Shown one piece after another: positions 25,284 through 33,450 of a stretch of 33,450 nt of DNA; position 1 is the stretch's first letter; every line of letters begins with the position of its first letter. This stretch comes from Burkholderiales bacterium (GTDB lineage: Bacteria > Pseudomonadota > Gammaproteobacteria > Burkholderiales > Casimicrobiaceae): assembly GCA_020851235.1 (NCBI GenBank), contig JADZDD010000023.1:1-33450 (forward strand), in the 5' to 3' direction. Made by a program: the position numbers and the translations under genes. Below the pieces are notes generated by a model. That model did not search any database. It was not told the origin of the DNA and saw only the letters and a list, made by a program, of their open reading frames with translations.

Positions 25284-26057
25284 TCAGGAAGACGCCAGCG
25301 TGCGCCAGCCGAAGCCCTCGGCCTGATCGGCCACGCCGATCCAGTCGGGACTGCAGCCTAGCGCGCCGGCCAGCGCCGCGCGCGCCCTGTCCGGCGTGTT
25401 GTTCTGCCGTGACAGATGCGCTGCAACGACGTGCTGCAGCCGGCTCGCGTCGAGCGCGGCGAGCAGTGTGGCTGCGGCTGCATTGTCGAGATGGCCCAGG
25501 CGCCCGGCGATCCGCTGCTTGAGCGAACGCGGATAGTCGCTGTGGGCGAGGAGGTCGAGATCGTGGTTGCACTCGAGCACGAGCGCGTCGCACCCGCTCA
25601 GGCATGCCTGGACGAAGGGTGTCGGCGCACCGATGTCGGTGAGCAGGCCCAATCGGAACGCGCCGTCGGAAATGACGAACTGCACGGGCTCACGGGCGTC
25701 GTGCGGAACGGGAAACGGATGCACCGACAGTGCGCCGATCGCGAACGCATCGTGGCTGTCGAAGCCGTACACGCGCGCAACGCCGTCGAAACGCTCGCCC
25801 AGCACCGTGAGCGTGCCGAAGGTCGCCCACACCGGGATGTCGTAGCGGCCGGCGAGCGACGCGACGCCACCGCTGTGATCGCTGTGCTCGTGCGTGATCA
25901 GGATCGCGGTGAGCGACTCGGGAGCCACGCCGGCACGCGCGAGGCGAGCGACGGTGTCGCGGATGCCGAAGCCGCAGTCGATCAGGATTCGGGTGTCGCC
26001 TGCCTCGACGACGAGGCCGTTGCCCTCGCTGCCGCTGCCGATCGAGGCGAAGCGCAC
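25284..26057 (-). CDS. MBL-fold metallo-hydrolase, YycJ/WalJ-like
   Basis: A 257-residue cytoplasmic metallo-beta-lactamase-fold protein opening MRFASIGSGSEGNGLVVEAG. It has a complete two-metal site: LITHEHSDHSGG (H56, H58, D60, H61), VPHD (H119), LLTDIG (D141) and VVAAHLS (H214). YycJ/WalJ-type proteins are proposed DNA exonucleases or phosphodiesterases acting in DNA metabolism; the substrate here is inferred only. It lies 12 bases after bamC and 27 before purC, so it is co-transcribed within an otherwise classical dapA-bamC-purC set. Confidence 0.85.
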   Translation of the reverse strand: MRFASIGSGSEGNGLVVEAGDTRILIDCGFGIRDTVARLARAGVAPESLTAILITHEHSDHSGGVASLAGRYDIPVWATFGTLTVLGERFDGVARVYGFDSHDAFAIGALSVHPFPVPHDAREPVQFVISDGAFRLGLLTDIGAPTPFVQACLSGCDALVLECNHDLDLLAHSDYPRSLKQRIAGRLGHLDNAAAATLLAALDASRLQHVVAAHLSRQNNTPDRARAALAGALGCSPDWIGVADQAEGFGWRTLASS

Positions 26058-26069
26058 GCCCTTCGTCGC

Positions 26070-27203
26070 CTACTTCAACTGATCCTTGAGCAGCGCCAGG
26101 ATCTTCTGGCTCGTGGCCGATCGATCCGGCACGCCGCCCGGATCCTGCACGCTCACCACACTGTTCTGCGCCGCCTCGGCGACGACGATCTGATATTGCT
26201 CGGGCTTGTCCTTCTCGTCGGCCTTCCAGAACATGAGCTTGTCGAGCAGGCCCGCCTGGTTGGCCTTCGCGGCGAGCGCATCGGGGTCGCCGTAGCGCAC
26301 GAAATACACGCCGCGCGAGCGGTCGCGATCGACGACCGTGAAGCCACCGCGGTCGAGCGCGAGACCCACGCGTCGCCACGTGCGATCGAACGGATCCTGC
26401 ACGGTGAGCTTGTACGAACCGTCGGGGTTCTTCTCGATCGTCGCCCGATCCGGCGCGATCGACGCCTCGACGACGGCCGCGCGCGCCGCGGGCTCGGGCG
26501 TGCCGAACTTCATCATGAGCCGCGTGAGCATTTCCGATTCGAGCGCCGGGTTGGGCGGCATCACCGCCCAGGCAAATGCCGCTGGCGACGAATTGTCGAT
26601 CTTGCCCGTCGGCACCTGTTCCATCCCGCGATGCGAGATGTAGATCTCGACGGTTCCGGGCTCGGTCCCGCGCTCGATGCGGGTGCGGAACTTGTCCTGC
26701 TTGTACGTCGAATAGAAAACGTCGAGGACCTTGCCGAGCGTCTTGCGCACGATGTCGTTCGGGATCTCGGCGCGATTCTCGGCGAAGTCGGTCTCCATGA
26801 ATCCAACCTGCGGATTCTCGACGGCCAGGACGAAACCGGATTCCTGCCAGAACTCGCGCGTGGTGTTCCACGCCTGCTCCGGGGTGGCCTTGACCACGAG
26901 CCAGCGCTCGTTGCCGGCGCGCATGATCTTGGCATCCGGCGTCTGCGGCAGGAGCGTGCTGCGCGACTCCTTGTTGGTGCCCGCCGCGGCAAGACCAGTT
27001 GCCGTGTTGACCCGATACCGATCGTCGTAGCGCGGCGTGGTCAGATCCGGCGGCAGTTCGAGTGCGGGACCGCTCGTGGCGGACTTGTAATCGATACGCT
27101 TGGTCGGCGAGAAGCCGGCCAGCGTGTCGCAGCCGGCGAGCACCAGCGCCGCAACGACGGCGAGCGCGAACGTGAGGCTGCGGTTACGAAGCGATGCGTT
27201 CAT
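26070..27203 (-). CDS. bamC: Outer-membrane assembly lipoprotein BamC
   Basis: A 377-residue lipoprotein of the BAM complex that folds outer-membrane beta-barrel proteins. The signal peptide ends in VLAGC (C25). The extended N-terminal 'lasso' contains KRIDYKSA and [10 protein letters not shown], which binds BamD in the E. coli protein. Two helix-grip domains follow ([29 protein letters not shown] and [31 protein letters not shown]). The ATG at 27203 overlaps the dapA end by 20 bases, implying coupling. Placement after dapA is conserved with E. coli. Confidence 0.92.
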   Translation of the reverse strand: MNASLRNRSLTFALAVVAALVLAGCDTLAGFSPTKRIDYKSATSGPALELPPDLTTPRYDDRYRVNTATGLAAAGTNKESRSTLLPQTPDAKIMRAGNERWLVVKATPEQAWNTTREFWQESGFVLAVENPQVGFMETDFAENRAEIPNDIVRKTLGKVLDVFYSTYKQDKFRTRIERGTEPGTVEIYISHRGMEQVPTGKIDNSSPAAFAWAVMPPNPALESEMLTRLMMKFGTPEPAARAAVVEASIAPDRATIEKNPDGSYKLTVQDPFDRTWRRVGLALDRGGFTVVDRDRSRGVYFVRYGDPDALAAKANQAGLLDKLMFWKADEKDKPEQYQIVVAEAAQNSVVSVQDPGGVPDRSATSQKILALLKDQLK

Positions 27204-28113
27204 GCGTCCTGACCTCTTGACCTTGCGCGAGACAGCCCGCTTCGCGCAAGGCAGCACGGACCGTCTCGTGGTATTGCGGCGACAGTGGCACGAGGGGAAG
27301 CCGCAACTCGTTGGCGATGAGACCCATCTCGGCCAACGCCCACTTCACGGGGATCGGGTTGGCCTCGACGAAGAGTCGACGATGCAGGGTGAGCAGCCGA
27401 TTGTTGAAGTTGCGCGCGGCAAGGGTGTCTCCGGCGAGCGCGGCCGCGCACATCTGCGCCATGAGTCTCGGCGCGACGTTGGCCGTGACCGAGATGACGC
27501 CGTGACCGCCCAGCAGCATGAGCGCGAGCCCGGTGAGGTCGTCGCCGCTCAGCACCGCGAAGTCGCCGCGGCCGGCGTCGACGAGCGCCTTCAGCAGCTC
27601 GCTGCCGCGCGCCATGTCGCCCGTCGCGTCCTTGATGCCGATGATGCCCGGCACCTGTGCCAGACGCAGCGTCGTCTCGGTGGCGAGGTCGGCCACCGTC
27701 CGACCCGGCACGTTGTACAGGATCAGCGGTAGCGCGACGCGCTCGGCGATCGTGCGGAAGTGCCGGTACAACCCTTCCTGCGTGGGCTTGTTGTAATAGG
27801 GCACGACCGACAACTGGCAGTCGGCGCCGACTTCGGCGGCGTACGCGGCAAGCTCGACGGCTTCCTGCGTGGAATTGGCGCCGGTGCCGGCGACCACGGT
27901 CACCCGACCCGCGACGTGCTCGACCGCGGTCTTGATGAGCAGACGATGCTCGTCGACGTCGACCGTCGGCGACTCGCCCGTCGTGCCGACCACGACGATG
28001 CCGGCGGTGCCGTTGTCGACGTGAAAGTCGAGGAGCTTTCGAAACGCGGGCAGGTCGAGGCCGCCCCCGTCGCGCATGGGGGTGGCGATGGCAACGAAGC
28101 TTCCGGTCAGCAT
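27184..28113 (-). CDS. dapA: 4-hydroxy-tetrahydrodipicolinate synthase
   Basis: Condenses pyruvate with aspartate semialdehyde, the first step towards diaminopimelate and lysine. With the ATG at 28113 as start, the catalytic residues fall at T44 ([10 protein letters not shown]), Y107, Y133 (ILYNVPGR) and K161 ([11 protein letters not shown]), the same numbers as in E. coli DapA. This favours that start over an in-frame ATG at 28143. A GAGGG element lies upstream. The 309-residue protein has about 15 extra C-terminal residues that overlap the bamC start. It is first of the dapA-bamC-MBL-purC cluster. Confidence 0.95.
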   Translation of the reverse strand: MLTGSFVAIATPMRDGGGLDLPAFRKLLDFHVDNGTAGIVVVGTTGESPTVDVDEHRLLIKTAVEHVAGRVTVVAGTGANSTQEAVELAAYAAEVGADCQLSVVPYYNKPTQEGLYRHFRTIAERVALPLILYNVPGRTVADLATETTLRLAQVPGIIGIKDATGDMARGSELLKALVDAGRGDFAVLSGDDLTGLALMLLGGHGVISVTANVAPRLMAQMCAAALAGDTLAARNFNNRLLTLHRRLFVEANPIPVKWALAEMGLIANELRLPLVPLSPQYHETVRAALREAGCLAQGQEVRTHERIAS

Positions 28114-28158
28114 GGCACGCCCGCCCTCGGTCAAATGGCTCATTTTACTCCATCCCGT

Positions 28159-28182
28159 CGTGCCGCCGCCGCGAGCGGCACG
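28159..28182. terminator. Hairpin between the methyltransferase gene and dapA
   Basis: CGTGCCGC (28159-28166) and GCGGCACG (28175-28182) make a perfect 8-bp stem with an 8-base loop in the 90-base gap. There is no T-tract. It may end the methyltransferase transcript or be a leader structure of dapA. Confidence 0.35.
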
Positions 28183-28203
28183 CGGGTTCGACCGGATGCG
28201 CGA

Positions 28204-28812
28204 TCAGCCGTTCCCGACGCCGTCGTCCGCAGGTTGCGCGAGCGCGGGCGGCCAGGGTCGCGCCGCGCCAACCGCCGCGATCCGCTGCACGACGCTCCTG
28301 CGCTCGCCGCGGCCACGCACGCCCTGTTCGAACGCGACCACGGTCATCGCCGGCGGTCTCGCCACGAGCGCCAGGAGTTCTCCCGGGTCGAGCAGGAATT
28401 GCGGACGGGCCGGACGGCCGAAGCGCGCGTTGCCGTGCGCGAACGTCTCGTAGAGGAGCACGCCTGCCGGCGTCAACGCGGCGCGCAGCGCCGCGAAGAG
28501 CGGTCGGTGCAGGTAGTTCGTCACGACGATCGCATCGAAGCTCTCCCCGGCAAGCGGCCACGCTTCGGCTTCGAGATCGGCGACCCGCGTCTGGATACCC
28601 TCCACGCCGGCGCACGCGGCGAGCGAGCCGGCGTCGCGATCGATCGCGAGCACGCGCGCGCCCCGCGCGGCGAAGAACCGCGCGTGACGTCCGCCGCCGG
28701 CGGCGACGTCGAGCACGCGCGCGCCGGGCACCACGAGGTGCGCGAAGCGCGCGACCCAGGGCGAAGCGTCGTCATGTTGCGGTTGCGCGAAGCGACTGCA
28801 CGCTCTTATCAT
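28204..28812 (-). CDS. Class I SAM-dependent methyltransferase
   Basis: A 202-residue cytoplasmic protein with a Rossmann-fold methyltransferase core. Motif I is RVLDVAAGGGRHARF (32-46), the acidic end of strand two is VLAIDRD (54-60), motif III-like is FDAIVVTNYLHRPLF, and LTPAGVLLYETFAHGN follows. The pattern resembles TehB-like small-molecule methyltransferases; the substrate is unknown. The ATG at 28812 is preferred; another at 28857 would crowd the divergent Bug promoter. It is upstream of dapA in the same direction and divergent from the second Bug gene. Confidence 0.75.
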   Translation of the reverse strand: MIRACSRFAQPQHDDASPWVARFAHLVVPGARVLDVAAGGGRHARFFAARGARVLAIDRDAGSLAACAGVEGIQTRVADLEAEAWPLAGESFDAIVVTNYLHRPLFAALRAALTPAGVLLYETFAHGNARFGRPARPQFLLDPGELLALVARPPAMTVVAFEQGVRGRGERRSVVQRIAAVGAARPWPPALAQPADDGVGNG

Positions 28813-28880
28813 CGGCCGACCACGACAGTCCGCAACGTCGCGAAGCGCCGCGTGCACGCACGCGATGCCGCGTCACTTTC

Positions 28881-28893
28881 GAAGGAATCCTTC
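28881..28893 (+). promoter_or_regulatory. Palindromic ribosome-binding site of the second Bug gene
   Basis: GAAGG-AAT-CCTTC ends directly at the ATG. The stem contains the only Shine-Dalgarno sequence (AAGGA), so the site could be occluded in the mRNA until the hairpin is opened. Confidence 0.5.
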
Positions 28894-29865
28894 ATGAATC
28901 GTCGGACGTATCTTCGCGCCCTGGCCATTGCAACCGCCTGGCCGGCATCGATCGCCTGGGGTCAGTCGTTTCCGACCAGGCCGATACGCATGATAGTCGG
29001 CTTTCCTCCGGGCGGCCCCAACGACATCGTCGCGCGCACCGTCTCCGACAAGCTCGCGACCGTGCTCGGACAACCGGTGATCGTGGACAACCGGCCCGGT
29101 GCCGGTGGCAACATCGGCTCCGACGCCACCGCGAAGGCGCCGCCCGACGGCTATACGCTCCTCCTTGGCTCGACGGGTCCGCAGGCGATCAATCCGGTGC
29201 TCTACACCAACCTGCCGTACGATGCGCAGCGCGACCTCACCCCGGTCTCGCTCGTGGCGATCGTGCCCAACGCGCTCGTCGTCAATCCGAACGTTCCCGT
29301 GACGACGGTTGCCGAACTCATCGCCTACGCGAAGAAGCGGCCCGAGCCCCTGCGTTATGGCTCGGGAGGCAACGGCACGACGCTGCACCTGTCCGCGGAA
29401 CTGTTCAAGTCGATGGCGAAGATCGACATGCTGCACGTTCCGTACAAGGGCACGGCGCCGGCAATCTCCGACCTCGTCGGTGGCCAGACCGACTTGATGT
29501 TCGCCGCGATTTCCTCGGTGCTGCCGCTCGTCAAGGCGGGCAAGCTGCGGATGATCGCGTTGACGACCGCGCGGCGCACGCCCTCGCTGCCCGACATTCC
29601 GACGATCGCCGAATCGGGCCTGCCCGGCTACGAAGTGGCCCCCTGGTACGGGGTCTTCACGACCGGGGGAACGCCGGCGCCGGTGGTGCAGCGGCTGAGC
29701 GACGCGGTGCACGAGGTGGTGGCGCTGCCGGCGGTGCGCGAAGCGCTGGAAAAGCAGGGGTCCGAGCCTGCCACCAACACGCCCGAGGCCTTCCGCGCGC
29801 TGCTGCAAGCCGAGATCGAGAAATGGGCGCGGGTGGTCAAGGACAGCAACGTCACGCTCAATTGA
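28894..29865 (+). CDS. Bug-family tripartite tricarboxylate transporter substrate-binding protein (second copy)
   Basis: A 323-residue periplasmic receptor. It has a signal peptide MNRRTYLRALAIATAWPASIAWG, with RRTYLRA resembling a twin-arginine motif, then FPTRPIRMIVGFPPGGPND, QPVIVDNRPGAGGNIGSD, AKAPPDGYTLLLGS, LPYDAQRDLTPVSL, VPYKGTAPAISDLVGGQ and EVAPWYGVFTTGGTPAPVV. It is a typical member, related to but clearly distinct from the copy at 4804. Aspartate/glycine pocket residues suit carboxylated ligands. No membrane partners are encoded nearby. The ATG at 28894 has AAGGA at 28882-28886. The next gene starts 10 bases after its stop, so the two form an operon. Confidence 0.92.
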   Translation: MNRRTYLRALAIATAWPASIAWGQSFPTRPIRMIVGFPPGGPNDIVARTVSDKLATVLGQPVIVDNRPGAGGNIGSDATAKAPPDGYTLLLGSTGPQAINPVLYTNLPYDAQRDLTPVSLVAIVPNALVVNPNVPVTTVAELIAYAKKRPEPLRYGSGGNGTTLHLSAELFKSMAKIDMLHVPYKGTAPAISDLVGGQTDLMFAAISSVLPLVKAGKLRMIALTTARRTPSLPDIPTIAESGLPGYEVAPWYGVFTTGGTPAPVVQRLSDAVHEVVALPAVREALEKQGSEPATNTPEAFRALLQAEIEKWARVVKDSNVTLN

Positions 29866-29875
29866 ATCGCCCGTC

Positions 29876-30808
29876 ATGACCGCATCGCGCGCATCGGGCA
29901 GCGCAGGGCCGGGACCCGCGACGCTGCATCTCACGCACCTGGGCGCCGCCGGCTGGAAGATCACCGACGGCAAGACGACGCTCTACCTCGATCCGTTCTT
30001 CTCGCGACTGCGAACGGTGAACGTCTTCGGCCGGTCGTTTCCGCCCCCCACCGACGACCCGCGTCCGGTGTATGGCCTCGACGACGCGCTGCCGTCGGAT
30101 ACTGCAACGATCGACCGGCACGTCGATGGCGCGGATTTCGTCCTCGTCTCGCACACGCATTTCAATCACTGCATGGACATGCCGTACATCGCGAAGAAGA
30201 CGGGGGCGCTCGTCATCGGGACCGAGAGTACGATCAACGTCGCCCGGGCGAGCGGCGTTCCGCAGCGACAGCTCGTCCCGGTGCGAGGTGGCGAGGATTA
30301 CGAGTTCGGCGCGCTGTCGGTCAGGGTGATCCCGAGCCTTCACTCGTCGCTCGTCATCCCGAGCCCCTACTCGACGCTCGACAACTGCCGCTACTTCAGC
30401 AGCGCCACGGTGCCGCACGACGTGAAGGCGCCGTTGCGGCTGCGCGATTACGTCGAAGGCGGCACGCTCGGATACCTCATCCGCTTCCGCGGGCACGAGA
30501 TCGTCGCGCTGTGCTCGATGAGCTACATCGAGCGCGAGATGGAAGGATTGCGACCCAACGTCGCACTCGTCCCCGCCTCGCACTGGCGCACGCAGGTCCA
30601 CGACTACACCGGGCGCCTCTTGCGCGCGCTCGGCCTGCCGCCGGTGGTGCTCGCCACGCACTGGGACGCGCAGACCGAACCGTTCGGCGCCCCACAGGAC
30701 GCGCAGCTCGCGCAGGCCGAGACCTTCGTGCAGGAGGTCCGCGCCGTGGCGCCGCAATGCCGCATCGTCGTGCCTCGTCACTTCGAGACGATCGCGGTCA
30801 CGCCGTAG
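29876..30808 (+). CDS. MBL-fold protein with degenerate second metal site
   Basis: A 310-residue UlaG-like metallo-beta-lactamase-fold protein. The opening LHLTHLGAAGWKITDGKTTLYLDPFFSR is typical. The metal motif reads VSHTHFNHCMD: H93, H95, then N97 where the family has aspartate, then H98. H156 (IPSLHSS) and H262 (LATHWD) are present, but the usual bridging aspartate of motif four appears replaced (LCSMSYIER, about 212-220). Site one is therefore intact and site two looks weakened. It lies 10 bases after the Bug gene, suggesting it handles a lactone, ester or other compound delivered by that receptor; this is inference. It is convergent with clpB. Confidence 0.75.
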   Translation: MTASRASGSAGPGPATLHLTHLGAAGWKITDGKTTLYLDPFFSRLRTVNVFGRSFPPPTDDPRPVYGLDDALPSDTATIDRHVDGADFVLVSHTHFNHCMDMPYIAKKTGALVIGTESTINVARASGVPQRQLVPVRGGEDYEFGALSVRVIPSLHSSLVIPSPYSTLDNCRYFSSATVPHDVKAPLRLRDYVEGGTLGYLIRFRGHEIVALCSMSYIEREMEGLRPNVALVPASHWRTQVHDYTGRLLRALGLPPVVLATHWDAQTEPFGAPQDAQLAQAETFVQEVRAVAPQCRIVVPRHFETIAVTP

Positions 30809-30815
30809 CACGGCG

Positions 30816-30844
30816 CGGTGCGGGCGACGCCGCCGCCCGCACCG
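30816..30844. terminator. Bidirectional hairpin between the MBL gene and clpB
   Basis: CGGTGCGGGCG (30816-30826) and CGCCCGCACCG (30834-30844) form a perfect 11-bp stem with a 7-base loop in the 45-base gap between convergent genes. No T-tract follows on either strand, but the position strongly suggests termination. Confidence 0.55.
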
Positions 30845-30853
30845 TGGCACTGC

Positions 30854-33445
<2,592 letters not shown>

Positions 33446-33450
33446 GGTGC

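Noticed and set aside
28114-28143. Earlier ATG start for dapA at 28143
   Set aside because: It adds ten residues before the usual family start and shifts catalytic residues from their normal numbers.
27760-28893. In-frame upstream extension of the second Bug gene (over 370 codons)
   Set aside because: It runs antisense through dapA and the methyltransferase gene and lacks protein-like character; the signal peptide and ribosome-binding site place the start at 28894.

Overview
The window is a GC-rich chromosomal segment that looks betaproteobacterial and most likely Burkholderiales-like. The clues are a pepA/lptF-lptG divergent pair, rplU-rpmA near ispB, a dapA-bamC-purC cluster, two Bug-type (TctC-like) tripartite tricarboxylate receptors, an IPTL-CTERM surface protein and a tRNA-Pro(CGG). 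Coding density is very high. I saw no insertion sequence, prophage gene, CRISPR array or rRNA. Genus cannot be fixed from the sequence alone.

Layout. 1-2445: start of pepA (minus) and, divergently, lptF-lptG of the LPS exporter. 2427-5796: an accessory-looking catabolic locus, with a GntR/FCD regulator translationally coupled to a TIM-barrel, glycosidase-like protein, divergent from a Bug solute receptor; a palindrome sits in the shared control region. 5879-9912: a DUF1488-like small gene, rpmA and rplU with a strong promoter, a three-unit DUF2249 protein, a DUF1993 protein, ispB and tRNA-Pro. 9973-16036: a DMT-like membrane protein and a yhiI-rbbA-yhhJ type ABC export operon. 16184-19000: a large secreted protein whose N-terminal half resembles GH64 beta-1,3-glucanases, followed by four cysteine-paired InlB-like repeats and an IPTL-CTERM anchor. 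19316-24508: mutS, convergent slyD, a RoxA/YcfD-type ribosomal oxygenase with an overlapping gene of unknown function, and a tiny lipoprotein. 24534-28812: methyltransferase, then dapA-bamC-(MBL hydrolase)-purC on the minus strand. 28894-30808: a second Bug receptor with a metallo-beta-lactamase-fold protein whose second metal site is degenerate. 30854-33445: complete clpB on the minus strand.

Most genes are housekeeping. The best candidates for something new are the GH64-like/IPTL-CTERM protein (sequence features consistent with a surface glucanase), the two Bug-centred mini-operons (one with a probable operator, one with a metal-site-degenerate hydrolase), the complementary loss of motifs in the two ATPase halves of RbbA, and several strong inverted repeats at promoters (upstream of the yhiI-like gene, at the rplU promoter, and over the ribosome-binding site of the second Bug gene). 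All functional statements rest on motif reading and remembered family features; no database search was run.
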